This document shows positions 46,648-55,318 of a DNA stretch of 64,000 nt, in pieces (the first letter of the stretch is position 1; each line of letters begins with the position of its first letter). The position numbers and the translations under genes were made by a program. This DNA is from RGIG1902 sp034926865 (lineage in GTDB: Bacteria > Bacillota > Clostridia > Oscillospirales > Butyricicoccaceae): assembly GCA_034926865.1 (NCBI GenBank), contig JAYFQP010000001.1:7183-71182 (forward strand), in the 5' to 3' direction. The notes beneath the pieces were generated by a model, which saw only the letters and a program-made list of their open reading frames with translations, was not told the DNA's origin and did not search any database.

Positions 46648-47943
46648 ATGTTTAAAAGCAAAGCCATGAAAGCGCTCTTTGCTGACCTTGCCGCAAAGCA
46701 GACAGCAGCGCAGGCCCTTATGAATAAAGAGGGCGTAACCGCTGCGGAGCTGACAGCGGCGTCTAATGAAATTGCAACCATTCAGGCAAAGATCAAGACG
46801 CAAGAAACCCTTGACAGCGGAAAGAATTTTGACGAGAACGGCGAGGAAGTGCAGGACAAAACCCCTGTAAACACTCCTGTTTATGCTGAGCCAAAGGACC
46901 ACAAGAAAGGCCCATTCAATAGTTTTGGTGAGCAGTTGAAAGCCGTTGTCGCGTCTTCCCGTCCGGGCGTTGCGATTGACAATCGTCTGCTTACAATTCA
47001 AAATGCCAGCGGAGCGAATGAAACCGTTCCTTCCGAGGGCGGCTTCCTCGTACAGCAGGATTTCATTTCCGAAATCCAGAAAGTTATGTTTGACCAGTCC
47101 CCGCTTTTGTCTATGTGCCGTCAGGTTCCCATCAGCGGCAACGCGAACGGCGTAAAACTGAATGGCATTGACGAAACCAGCCGCGCTACTGGCTCCCGCT
47201 GGGGCGGCGTGCAGGGATATTGGGCTTCTGAGGCATCCACCGTCAGCGGCAGCAAGCCAAAGTTCCGCAAGATCGAGTTGTCTCTCAATAAGTTGATGGC
47301 GCTGTATTATGCCACCGATGAATTGCTGGCCGATTCTTCCGCTATGGAATCCGTACTGTCTCAGGCATTCGCAGAAGAGCTGTCTTTCCTTGCCGTTGAC
47401 TCCTTGATTCGCGGCACTGGCGCAGGACAGCCCCTTGGCATACTTAATTCCGGCGCTCTGATTTCTCAGGCAAAGGAATCCGCACAGGCCGCAGACACTA
47501 TTGTTCATGAGAATATCAGCAAGATGTGGAATCGCTTGCTTGCTCCGTCCCGCTCCAATGCAGTATGGCTTATCAATCAGGAGTGCGAGCCGCAGCTTGA
47601 CGCCATGTCTTTAGCCATCGGCACGGGCGGTACGCTCTCTCCGCTTGCCATGGAATACATGACAAAGGGCACACTAAAGGGCCGTCCTGTTATGCCTATG
47701 GAGCAGTGCGCCGCTTTGGGCGACGCTGGGGACATTATGCTGGTTGACCCGACAATGTATCTGCTTGCCACAAAGGGCGCTCCGCAGATGGCATCTTCCA
47801 TGCACGTTCAGTTCCTTTATGACGAAATGACCTTCCGCATTACATATCGTCTTGACGGTCAGCCTGTTATTAACAGCCCGATCACCCCGTATAAGGGCGC
47901 AAACACACTGTCCAGCTTTATTTCGCTGGCGGCAAGAGCATAA
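46648..47943 (+). CDS. Major capsid protein, HK97 fold
   Basis: 431 residues. Residues 1 to ~100 are a coiled-coil delta domain (QTAAQALMNKEGVTAAELTAASNEIATIQAKIKTQE) that acts as internal scaffold and should be cut off. The mature fold starts around NETVPSEGGFLVQQDFISEI, with SEASTVSGSKPKFRKIELSLNKLMALYYATDELL, FAVDS-type LAVDSLIRGTGAGQPLGIL and KGRPVMPMEQCAALGD. AAAGGAGAATAAAAA precedes the ATG. Confidence 0.95.
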   Translation: MFKSKAMKALFADLAAKQTAAQALMNKEGVTAAELTAASNEIATIQAKIKTQETLDSGKNFDENGEEVQDKTPVNTPVYAEPKDHKKGPFNSFGEQLKAVVASSRPGVAIDNRLLTIQNASGANETVPSEGGFLVQQDFISEIQKVMFDQSPLLSMCRQVPISGNANGVKLNGIDETSRATGSRWGGVQGYWASEASTVSGSKPKFRKIELSLNKLMALYYATDELLADSSAMESVLSQAFAEELSFLAVDSLIRGTGAGQPLGILNSGALISQAKESAQAADTIVHENISKMWNRLLAPSRSNAVWLINQECEPQLDAMSLAIGTGGTLSPLAMEYMTKGTLKGRPVMPMEQCAALGDAGDIMLVDPTMYLLATKGAPQMASSMHVQFLYDEMTFRITYRLDGQPVINSPITPYKGANTLSSFISLAARA

Positions 47944-47954
47944 GGAGGTAAGCA

Positions 47955-48416
47955 ATGGATAAGTTTTTACAGCCTGTAAAGGGGCTTGACCCTGTTGCCG
48001 ATGCATTCGCCGGCACTGCGACAAGTGATGTTATCAATATGGAAAATATCATCGAGGGTGCTTTTGTGGTTTACAAGGGTGTCGGCACAACCGGCACCAG
48101 CACGATCACGCTTGAAGCTTGCGATGATGTAACGCCGACTACGACTTCCGCTATTGCGTTTGAATATCAGGCCAACACAACCGGCGATACATACGGCGCA
48201 GTTACAGCGGCCACAACTGCCGGATTTGCCACAACTGCCGGCAGCTCTCAGATTTACGTTGTTTATGTTCACGCTTCTAAACTGGCAGCGTCCGGCTATG
48301 GCTATGTTAGGCTGAAAGCAACTGAGGTTGTCGATAGCCCCGTACTCGGAGGCATTGTGTTTATACCGCTGAAAGTGCGTAACGGTCAGGCCATACCCGG
48401 CAGCCGTATTGTTTAA
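47955..48416 (+). CDS. Head-associated beta protein, probable decoration protein
   Basis: 153 residues directly after the capsid gene. DKFLQPVKGLDPVADAFAGTATSDVINMEN, then a Thr/Ala/Gly-rich beta domain with SSQIYVVYVHASKLAASGYGYVRLKATEVVDSPVLGGIVFI. The size, composition and slot fit a capsid decoration or 'head spike' protein. A terminator follows. The family is not certain. Confidence 0.6.
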   Translation: MDKFLQPVKGLDPVADAFAGTATSDVINMENIIEGAFVVYKGVGTTGTSTITLEACDDVTPTTTSAIAFEYQANTTGDTYGAVTAATTAGFATTAGSSQIYVVYVHASKLAASGYGYVRLKATEVVDSPVLGGIVFIPLKVRNGQAIPGSRIV

Positions 48417-48421
48417 ATTAT

Positions 48422-48450
48422 AAGGGGCGGCTACACCGCCCCTTTTTCTT
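48422..48450 (+). terminator. Terminator after capsid and decoration genes
   Basis: AAGGGGCGG (48422-48430) pairs with CCGCCCCTT (48436-48444) around CTACA, followed by TTTCTT. It is probably partial, because the same operon continues. It separates the most abundant head proteins from connectors. Confidence 0.82.
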
Positions 48451-48464
48451 AAAGGAGGCAATTT

Positions 48465-48713
48465 ATGATTGCAAAAGTTAAATCTCAATGGGTTGACGGC
48501 GATCTTGTTTTTTATGACCTGAGCGGAAATGAAATCGCCCGTTTTGACGAATCAGCGCACACGCTGACCGTTGAAGGTGACGCAGTAGCGCACGGAACGC
48601 AAGCGGCAGTTATTGCCGACATTGGCGATTCTGCAACAGGGGCGCAGATTGCCGCAGCCGTAAATGCCCTTATTGATGCTGTACAGGCGTTCGGCATTGT
48701 AGCCACCGTGTAA
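48465..48713 (+). CDS. Small head fibre-like protein
   Basis: 82 residues: KVKSQWVDGDLVFYDLSGNEIARFDESAHTLTVEG, then TQAAVIADIGDSATGAQIAAAVNALIDAVQAFGIVATV. The C-terminal half is the 'A.....D...AT...I..A.NALI.AL...G' pattern of head fibre proteins in phi29-like and clostridial phages. AAAGGAGGCAATTT precedes the ATG. Confidence 0.65.
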   Translation: MIAKVKSQWVDGDLVFYDLSGNEIARFDESAHTLTVEGDAVAHGTQAAVIADIGDSATGAQIAAAVNALIDAVQAFGIVATV

Positions 48714-48725
48714 GGCGGTGATTGC

Positions 48726-49349
48726 ATGTATACCCTGACGCTTAAAACAGCGCCGACAGTCGAACCAATCACTACAGCACAGGCAATTAGTTATATGCGA
48801 CTGGGGACATTGGACACGACAGAAACGGCTTATTTAACTGGTCTTATAAAAACCGCTCGCGAATACTGCGAGGGCTTTCAGAAACGCGCTTACATCACTC
48901 AGACATGGGAAATGTCACTGAGCTGTTTCCCATCGGAGCATACCAACCATCTGACGGAATACCACCGCTCGGATGTGATAGAAATCCCGAAAGGTAGCTT
49001 ACAGAGGGTGAACAGCGTCAAGTATACCGATTCTTTCGGCGCGACGACGACGCTCGCAGAAAACGCGGACTACATTGTAGCGAAGCGCGGAATTCTCGGA
49101 CGTATATCCCCGCCGTATGGCTGCATATGGCCTACGACAACGCTATATCCGCTTGACCCGATTGTGATTGAGTTTACATGCGGATACGGCGATGCGGGAA
49201 CGAATGTGCCAATGAAAGCCATGCAGTCAATGTATATGCTGATATCGTACTGGTGGGACAACCGGGTGGCGGCTGACACGTCCGTCCCGAAAGAAGTTGA
49301 TTTTGCGGTGCGGGCGCTGCTATCAATGGACAGAATCGCGGTGATATGA
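48726..49349 (+). CDS. Head-tail connector (gp6-like adaptor)
   Basis: 207 residues. TAQAISYMRLGTLDTTETAYLTGLIKTAREYCEGFQKRAYITQTWEMSL is the 'phage gp6-like head-tail connector' start, with PLDPIVIEFTCGYGDAGTNVPMKAMQSMYMLISYWWDNR later. It forms the first ring under the portal. ATGA overlap with the next gene. Confidence 0.9.
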   Translation: MYTLTLKTAPTVEPITTAQAISYMRLGTLDTTETAYLTGLIKTAREYCEGFQKRAYITQTWEMSLSCFPSEHTNHLTEYHRSDVIEIPKGSLQRVNSVKYTDSFGATTTLAENADYIVAKRGILGRISPPYGCIWPTTTLYPLDPIVIEFTCGYGDAGTNVPMKAMQSMYMLISYWWDNRVAADTSVPKEVDFAVRALLSMDRIAVI

Positions 49350-49699
49350 TGCAGAGCGGTGATTTACGAACGCCTATTAGAATCCAGCACGAAGTTACGA
49401 CAGGAACGGGCAGCTTTGCAACGGTAACATGGTACGACCTTGACGATACGGCGCACGCTGGAACCGCTTATAACATTTACGCAAAGTGGGTAAACGTTCA
49501 CGGCTCGGAAGCGTGGGTAGCTGATAGTGTACAAGCGCAGCTTGGCGCAACCGTCACAATTCGTTATCGTTCCGATGTAACTTCGACATGCCGCGTCTTG
49601 TTAGGCTCTACGATATATGAAATTGCATCGCCAGACAATATCAAGCAACGGAATGAATGGTTAGAGATCAAGGTAAAAGCATCGGTGATGGGCCAATGA
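49346..49699 (+). CDS. Head closure protein (SPP1 gp16-like)
   Basis: 117 residues: SGDLRTPIRIQHEVTTGTGSFATVTWYDLDD, AKWVNVHGSEAWVAD, ATVTIRYRSDVTSTCRVLLGSTIYEIASPDNIKQRNEWLEIKVKA. This is the phage head-tail adaptor (stopper) family, which retains DNA in the head. Confidence 0.88.
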   Translation: MMQSGDLRTPIRIQHEVTTGTGSFATVTWYDLDDTAHAGTAYNIYAKWVNVHGSEAWVADSVQAQLGATVTIRYRSDVTSTCRVLLGSTIYEIASPDNIKQRNEWLEIKVKASVMGQ

Positions 49700-50148
49700 A
49701 AACTAAGTATTATGGCGGTAAAGGCAAATATGGTTCGTCCGCTCTTTCTGCATCGCTTACGGTTTCCGGGCTTGACGAATATTTAGCAAAAATACAAGCG
49801 GCAGGAAACAACATCGAGGAAGCTTGCAAAGCCGCCGTAAATGCCGCCGCCCCAATCGTTGAGGCTGACATGAAAGCCGGAGCGGAGCGGCACAAGGATA
49901 GCGGCGACGTTGTAGACGCGATAGAAGCAAAACCCGCCGAAACAAGCGGATATGGTGTGTGGGCCTCTGTTGGGATTGACATGGAGAAACACCCGGAGGC
50001 CATACATGCGGTATATCAAGAGTACGGTGACGGACATAGCCCCGGCTTTCCTGACCCGTTTGTGCGGCCTGCGTTTGACAATAACAAAGCAAAAATAAAA
50101 GCGGCAGAAAAAGCAGAGCTAAAGAAATGGGGTGTGCCGATTGAGTGA
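49696..50148 (+). CDS. Tail completion protein (HK97 gp10 family)
   Basis: 150 residues from the ATG at 49696 (ATGA overlap). ASLTVSGLDEYLAKIQAAGNNIEEACKAAVNAAAPIVEADMKAGAE, then HAVYQEYGDGHSPGFPDPFVRPAFDNNKAKIKAAEKAELKK is the HK97 gp10 pattern. It joins tail to head or completes the tail tip of the neck. Confidence 0.9.
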   Translation: MKTKYYGGKGKYGSSALSASLTVSGLDEYLAKIQAAGNNIEEACKAAVNAAAPIVEADMKAGAERHKDSGDVVDAIEAKPAETSGYGVWASVGIDMEKHPEAIHAVYQEYGDGHSPGFPDPFVRPAFDNNKAKIKAAEKAELKKWGVPIE

Positions 50149-50494
50149 ATGGATAGGCAAATGCGAGACAATTTTAACGGCAATCGGCCTGCCCTATCGA
50201 ATGGAGCGAATGACATGTCCTACGGCGCAACTGCCAGACACATATATCACTTATTTTTTGGTGGTAGATAATGATAAAGCGTGGGCGAACAACGCGGGGA
50301 CAAGCCATGTTTCGAGAATACAAGTCAGTTTGTTTTACCGCAACAACAACATTATACAAACCGTCCCAGACCAGATTGAAGCCGCTTTTATAGCGGCTAA
50401 TTTTATGCGAGGTGACGCAGGACGGATACCGCATCAGAATGACACGGGCCATTACGGATGGCGACGTGATTTTCGTTATTACGAAGGGAGATAA
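50141..50494 (+). CDS. Tail terminator-like protein
   Basis: 117 residues from a TTG at 50141, overlapping the previous gene. SEWIGKCETILTAIGLPYRMERMTCPTAQLPDTYITYFLVVDNDKAWANN and VQVSLFYR-type strands (IQVSLFYRNNNIIQTV) suit the small tail-terminator fold, which caps the tail tube and touches the head. The slot between gp10-like and tube genes agrees. Confidence 0.75.
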   Translation: MSEWIGKCETILTAIGLPYRMERMTCPTAQLPDTYITYFLVVDNDKAWANNAGTSHVSRIQVSLFYRNNNIIQTVPDQIEAAFIAANFMRGDAGRIPHQNDTGHYGWRRDFRYYEGR

Positions 50495-50499
50495 AAATT

Positions 50500-51405
50500 A
50501 TGGCAGATCAATACGGCGAGTTTGTAGGCGTAGACAACCTATATTATGCTCTCGTTACGGCAGACACATTGAGCGCATATACAGCCGGGACACCGGCGGT
50601 TCTTGCACCTGTGGCAGAGATAGCAGGCTCACCTACCGTAAATAAAAAGGTGACATATTACAACAATAAACCCAGAAACACACATACGACCGAAGCGGAA
50701 ACCGAAATTACAGTTACTGTGTCTAACGTTCCCGCTCGACTTGCGGCAACACTGTTAGGAAAGTATTACGATTCATTCAGTGGCAGGGTGCTTGACACGG
50801 GAGAAACAAACCCGCCAGATGTGGCTCTTGGCTTCCGATACAATATGGGCACAGACGGATACCGCTATTATTGGTATCTCAAGGGTACATTTTTGGGAGG
50901 CCCAGAGGATGCGAAGTCCAAGGAAACCGATGTTGATGTTAAAACTTATCAGTTGACATACACAGCCATTACCACGGAGCATGAGTTTACCGTAAACAGT
51001 GAGAGCAAATCAATGAAGCGCGTATATGCCGATACCGCCGATAGCGCGTTTGTTGCTACAAGCTGGTTTACGCAGGTGCAGACACCTGACACAACATCCG
51101 CACCTGATGCATTGGCCTTGTCCTCTATCGTTCCCGCCTCCGGCGCTACTGGCGTTTCTGCTTCTGCAAATATCGTGCTGACATTCAATAACAAAATTGC
51201 ATCGCATAGCGTGGTTTTGGTTGACGATGTTACTGACGCGATTGTTGCGGCTGCTTACACATGGGATGCAACTGGCAAGATTCTTACAATCAATCCGACA
51301 AATAACATGACTGCAACAGACAAGCACGCCGTTGCGGTCTTCGCCGTGACCGACATTTATGGCCAGGTATTGGCGAACAGTCTCAGCTACTTCACAGTAT
51401 CGTAA
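50500..51405 (+). CDS. Major tail protein with C-terminal Ig-like (Big_5) domain
   Basis: 301 residues. The tube domain spans ~1-185 (YGEFVGVDNLYYALVTADTL, TVTVSNVPARLAATLLGKYYDS, GFRYNMGTDGYRYYWYLKGTFLGG). After a linker the rest (SSIVPASGATGVSASANIVLTFNNKIASHSVVLVDD, ILTINPTNNMTATDKHAVAVFAVTDIYG) is a Big_5/SbsA-type Ig domain displayed on the tail, perhaps for weak binding to cell-surface sugars. Confidence 0.9.
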   Translation: MADQYGEFVGVDNLYYALVTADTLSAYTAGTPAVLAPVAEIAGSPTVNKKVTYYNNKPRNTHTTEAETEITVTVSNVPARLAATLLGKYYDSFSGRVLDTGETNPPDVALGFRYNMGTDGYRYYWYLKGTFLGGPEDAKSKETDVDVKTYQLTYTAITTEHEFTVNSESKSMKRVYADTADSAFVATSWFTQVQTPDTTSAPDALALSSIVPASGATGVSASANIVLTFNNKIASHSVVLVDDVTDAIVAAAYTWDATGKILTINPTNNMTATDKHAVAVFAVTDIYGQVLANSLSYFTVS

Positions 51406-51411
51406 CATTGC

Positions 51412-51442
51412 AAGAGGCGGGGAAACCCGCCTCTTATATTTT
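51412..51442 (+). terminator. Terminator after the major tail gene
   Basis: AAGAGGCGGG (51412-51421) pairs with CCCGCCTCTT (51426-51435) around GAAA, followed by ATATTTT. It steps down expression between tail tube and chaperone, as after the capsid genes. Confidence 0.82.
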
Positions 51443-51453
51443 AAGGAGGATTT

Positions 51454-51792
51454 ATGCAGGTACTTAGCTTAAAAGTTGGCGAAAAAACCTATACAACCGG
51501 GCGAGCAAGCGCGTTTTTAGCACGCAAGGCGCTTGAAATAAATAAGAAGACTATAGAAATGGCAAAGAAAGCCACTGTGGTAAAAGAAAGCGGTGCAGAC
51601 CTTGAAGCCGTTGGCGAGCTTATGACGCAGATGTCAGAGCTGAACGATCTTAAATCGTGGCTTGTCTGCGCTGTGTACGGCGAAAAATTCAGCGTTGAAG
51701 AGCTTGAAAGCGCTCTGACCAGCGAAGAATTGACCGAAGAAGTTAAGCGCGTTACGAACGCAATCATGGGTATCATCCCAAAAAACGCATAG
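51454..51792 (+). CDS. Tail assembly chaperone G (unshifted product)
   Basis: 112 residues, starting after TTAAGGAGGATTT. LSLKVGEKTYTTGRASAFLARKALEINKKTIEMAKKA, ELMTQMSELNDLKSWLVCAVYGEKFSVEELESAL is the usual gpG-type chaperone of siphoviruses. It ends IMGIIPKNA; the last codons CCA AAA AAC hold the slippery heptamer. Confidence 0.88.
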   Translation: MQVLSLKVGEKTYTTGRASAFLARKALEINKKTIEMAKKATVVKESGADLEAVGELMTQMSELNDLKSWLVCAVYGEKFSVEELESALTSEELTEEVKRVTNAIMGIIPKNA

Positions 51793-52004
51793 AGGGCGGC
51801 GAAAACACGTCGCCCGAAGATGTAATTATGAAATTGTACCGAATGTGCGTACAGAGTTTTAAATGGAGCCTTAAAGAGCTTGACGAAACGGATTTTGATA
51901 CCCTCGTCGAGTTCCTTTTTTTCGAAGAAAAAGCAGACCCCAACACTAGGGTTATCGGCGGCAAAACATACAAGCGAGCAACCGCCGCCCCAAACTGGCT
52001 ATAA
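51454..52004 (+). CDS. Tail assembly chaperone GT by programmed -1 frameshift at 51780-51786
   Basis: A AAA AAC at 51780-51786 is in correct phase (zero-frame CCA AAA AAC). A -1 slip continues as RIEGGENTSPEDVIMKLYRM, CVQSFKWSLKELDETDFDTLVEFLFFEEKAD and ends at TAA 52002-52004, 12 bases before the tape measure ATG. The T part has the usual 'D.DTLVEFLFF' helix. The arrangement is the same as lambda G/GT. The site and frame are seen; use is inferred from the family. Confidence 0.9.
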
Positions 52005-52016
52005 GGCGGTGAGATA

Positions 52017-54947
52017 ATGCCAGGAGAAAATGATATAAGCGGAAAAGTCGGGCTGGATTATTCAGATTTTCAACGCGGCGTTTCTGCGCTAAATCAGCAA
52101 ATTAAAAACGTTGAGGTTTCTTTCCGTGGTTCTGCGGCCACAATGGATGATTGGTCAAGCACATCAGAGGGGCTACAGCTTAGAATAGACAGCCTTAATG
52201 AAAAAATGACGCTGCAAAAGACCAAGCTCAAAGCCTTGACGGATGAATTTAGCCTTTTGAGCAATTCTGAGGGCGATCACTCCAAAGAGCAGGAGCAACT
52301 TGCGGGGCAAATGGCAACACTGGAAAAGCAGATCGGCGCAACGCAAGGAGAAATAAAAAAATATTCTGCTTCGCTTGACCAGATGGAAGGCAACGCTGAC
52401 GAAGCCGGGACGGAAGTTAAACAGCTCGGAGACGATTTTGAGGATGCAGGAGAAAAAACTCTTTCGTTTGGCGACATCTTAAAGGCTAACGTAATAGGGG
52501 ACGCCATTGTAGATGGCGTAAGAGCGCTAGGAAACGCCGTAAAAGGCGTTGCCTCTGACGCGCTGGAAAGCGCCGACAGCATCCAGCAGATGGCAGACCA
52601 AACGGGGCTGAGCGCCGAAAAGATACAAGAACTGGCTTATGTTGGCGACACTCTCGGAGTGAGCATCGATACACAGACAGGCGCTTTTAGCAAACTGATT
52701 AACAATATGTCCTCCGCAAGTGCTGGAAGCGGCACGGCATATAAAGCATTTCAGCAGCTCGGAGTGTCCGTCACAGATTCAAACGGGAAATTACGTGATA
52801 GCAACGACGTATATAACGAGGTTTTAGGGGCGCTTGGGAACGTGTCAAGCGAGACAGAGCGAACCGCGATTGCTCAGGATATTTTCGGCAGAAGCGCGGC
52901 AGACCTTAACCCGTTGATTTCCGCAGGAACAGACCAACTTAACGCTTTAGCACAACAGGCTCAAGACACCGGGGCCATCATGTCCTCCGATACGGTCGGG
53001 GCGCTTGACGATTTTGGCGACACGATGGGCCAGCTAAAAACCGATGTTACGGCAGCAGCGGGATCGCTACTGGAACAACTATTACCCTCTATTCAGCCGA
53101 TTATAGAAAACCTCAAAAACATAGACACGCAGCCAATATCGGACTTCCTTGGTTTTATTTTGGACAATGCGGGAACGATTGCGGCAGGGCTGGTAGGAAT
53201 TGGTGCAGGCTTTGCAGCATTTCAAGCTGTGAGTTTGATTCAAGGCGCAATAACGGCTTTTCAAGCATTTAAAACCGCCCAAGAGGGCGCGACTATAGCG
53301 CAATGGGCGATTAACGCAGCCATGAATGCAAACCCGATAGGCATTGTTGCTGCCGCCATAGCCGCTCTGGTGGCGGGAATAGTCGTGCTGTGGAATACAA
53401 ACGAAGGATTTCGGGACGCAGTAACCGGCGCATGGGAATCGCTCAAGGCTACCGCTGAAAGCGTATTCGGAGCGATTGATGATTTTTTCACAGTGCAAAT
53501 ACCGGCAGCGCTTCAAACTGTGATTGATTTTATAAAAAATAACTGGCAAAGCTTACTTACGTTTATAGTAAACCCAATAGCAGGGGCAATATCTCTGCTA
53601 TACAACCTTAATCCAAAGTTTCACGAATGGGTTAACAATTTGCTGAGCGGGATAAAAGAATGGTTCTTGGGTATCGGCGACGTAGGTAAAAACATCGTCG
53701 AGGGTTTATGGAAAGGCATTAACAATAGCGCCGATTGGCTATTAAAAAAAGTAAAAGAATGGTGCGGCTCAATCCTCAAGGGCATCAAAGCATTTTTCGG
53801 CATACACTCCCCTTCGACAGTTCTAGAAGAAGTTGGCGAAAACTTAGACAAGGGGCTTGCGGGTGGCATAGAGGACAGCAAAGACAAAGTCTTGACAGCC
53901 GCTACAAACATGAGCAATGCATTGCTGAAAGAAGAAACACGGCTTCAAGGCGAAATTGCAAAGATACAGGAAAAAACGCAGAAAAACATTGTAAAGTCTG
54001 ATGATGATATTCAAGAAGAAGCGCTCAAATCACAGTTAAAGCTTGTTCAGGATTTCAAGCAGGAATATGACAACGCAATCGCAGACGTTCAAAAATCGCA
54101 GGATAATTTAGCCGAAAAATTAGTTTCGTTCGGCGATCTGTTTACAAGGACGCAGGGCAAGCTAGGCGGCTCTATGGAGCTTAGCGATTTGCAGGACCAG
54201 ATCGACGCTATAAACACGTATGGCGATTCGCTGGAAGAACTTAAAAAGCGCGGCGTTTCTGACAGTTTGCTTGAAGAAATCCAAGGCATGAGTATAGAAG
54301 ACGCCACGGAGTATACTCAAAAGCTTTTAGGCATGACCGATAAAGACTATGCAAAATATATGTCACTTTGGGACGAAAAACAAAAGACGGCTCAAAGGGT
54401 CGCTAAAAACTATTATAAGGGCGAGTTTGACAGCCTAAAAGCGGAATATGTTGACAAGATACCAGACGAGCTTGGCGGGTTAAAAGATAAAATGTCAACG
54501 CTCGGGGAGAACTCCGCTAAAGGCCTTGCTTCTGGCTTTGAGCTACAGGAGGGGTATATTACAACGACTTTCAAAACCGTGCTCGACAATGCCTTAAGCT
54601 CGGCTAAAAACTTTCTCGGCATCGCCTCCCCCTCAAAGCTATTTCAAGATGAACCCGACACATATCTGGCTCAAGGTGTAGGCATGGGCTTTTCTGAGGA
54701 AATGCAGGCCATATCGCAGCAGATGGGCAAGGCAATGCCGGGATCGCCTGATGCACCAACGGCTCAGACACAATCCAATACACAAATAGAGGGAATGGTT
54801 AACGGTCTGGCCGGATTGCTTGGAGGTATGCAGCTTGGCGGCGGCACGTACCAGATAAACGTTAACATTGACGGCAAAACGGCGGCAAGCGTTCTATATA
54901 ACCCGCTTACGGATATCTTCGCGCAGAAAGGGGTGTCGCTTGCATGA
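52017..54947 (+). CDS. Tail tape measure protein
   Basis: 976 residues, the largest gene of the phage. ISGKVGLDYSDFQRGVSALNQQIKNVEVSFRGSA opens it; a coiled coil follows (RIDSLNEKMTLQKTKLKALTDEF, EQEQLAGQMATLEKQIGATQGEIKKY), then the TP901 core (IQQMADQTGLSAEKIQELAYVGD, DIFGRSAADLNPLI). A hydrophobic part (LVGIGAGFAAFQAVSLIQGAI, IGIVAAAIAALVAGIVVLWN) precedes two repeats of FFGIHSPSTVLEEVGE / FLGIASPSKLFQDEPD. It measures tail length and enters the cell with DNA. Confidence 0.95.
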   Translation: MPGENDISGKVGLDYSDFQRGVSALNQQIKNVEVSFRGSAATMDDWSSTSEGLQLRIDSLNEKMTLQKTKLKALTDEFSLLSNSEGDHSKEQEQLAGQMATLEKQIGATQGEIKKYSASLDQMEGNADEAGTEVKQLGDDFEDAGEKTLSFGDILKANVIGDAIVDGVRALGNAVKGVASDALESADSIQQMADQTGLSAEKIQELAYVGDTLGVSIDTQTGAFSKLINNMSSASAGSGTAYKAFQQLGVSVTDSNGKLRDSNDVYNEVLGALGNVSSETERTAIAQDIFGRSAADLNPLISAGTDQLNALAQQAQDTGAIMSSDTVGALDDFGDTMGQLKTDVTAAAGSLLEQLLPSIQPIIENLKNIDTQPISDFLGFILDNAGTIAAGLVGIGAGFAAFQAVSLIQGAITAFQAFKTAQEGATIAQWAINAAMNANPIGIVAAAIAALVAGIVVLWNTNEGFRDAVTGAWESLKATAESVFGAIDDFFTVQIPAALQTVIDFIKNNWQSLLTFIVNPIAGAISLLYNLNPKFHEWVNNLLSGIKEWFLGIGDVGKNIVEGLWKGINNSADWLLKKVKEWCGSILKGIKAFFGIHSPSTVLEEVGENLDKGLAGGIEDSKDKVLTAATNMSNALLKEETRLQGEIAKIQEKTQKNIVKSDDDIQEEALKSQLKLVQDFKQEYDNAIADVQKSQDNLAEKLVSFGDLFTRTQGKLGGSMELSDLQDQIDAINTYGDSLEELKKRGVSDSLLEEIQGMSIEDATEYTQKLLGMTDKDYAKYMSLWDEKQKTAQRVAKNYYKGEFDSLKAEYVDKIPDELGGLKDKMSTLGENSAKGLASGFELQEGYITTTFKTVLDNALSSAKNFLGIASPSKLFQDEPDTYLAQGVGMGFSEEMQAISQQMGKAMPGSPDAPTAQTQSNTQIEGMVNGLAGLLGGMQLGGGTYQINVNIDGKTAASVLYNPLTDIFAQKGVSLA

Positions 54948-55318
54948 CAGCAATAACGATATCAGACGGCACAACCACAGTCACAATGCCGCAGACCGAT
55001 CAAGTATCAGATGCCGGAGCGATGGAATATAAGGCGCTGACGATGGCAGGCGGGCGAGAAGTCCATAGAATAACAGGGTTTCGTCCCGGATTTACTTATG
55101 CGTACGATTATGCTCCTGCTACAACAGTGAGAGCCTTAGCTGCCCTGCTTCGCGCAGGCACTTTTTTTACAGTCGGATATTTCGACCTTGACGGCGAGGA
55201 CAAAAGCGGCACATTTTCAATAACCTATCCTTTACCAAAAGTATTTAAGTATGACGAGAATGGCGTAGCTGTATGGCATGATTTTTCGCTTACCATTAAG
55301 GCGCAGGAGGTGATTTGA
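54944..55318 (+). CDS. Distal tail-type protein
   Basis: 124 residues, ATGA overlap with the tape measure. ITISDGTTTVTMPQTDQVSDAGAMEYKALTMAGGREVHRITGFRPGFTYAYDY and HDFSLTIKAQEVI at the end look like a small distal tail (Dit-like) or hub-joining protein. Placed before the tail-tip gene. The family is not firm. Confidence 0.65.
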   Translation: MTAITISDGTTTVTMPQTDQVSDAGAMEYKALTMAGGREVHRITGFRPGFTYAYDYAPATTVRALAALLRAGTFFTVGYFDLDGEDKSGTFSITYPLPKVFKYDENGVAVWHDFSLTIKAQEVI

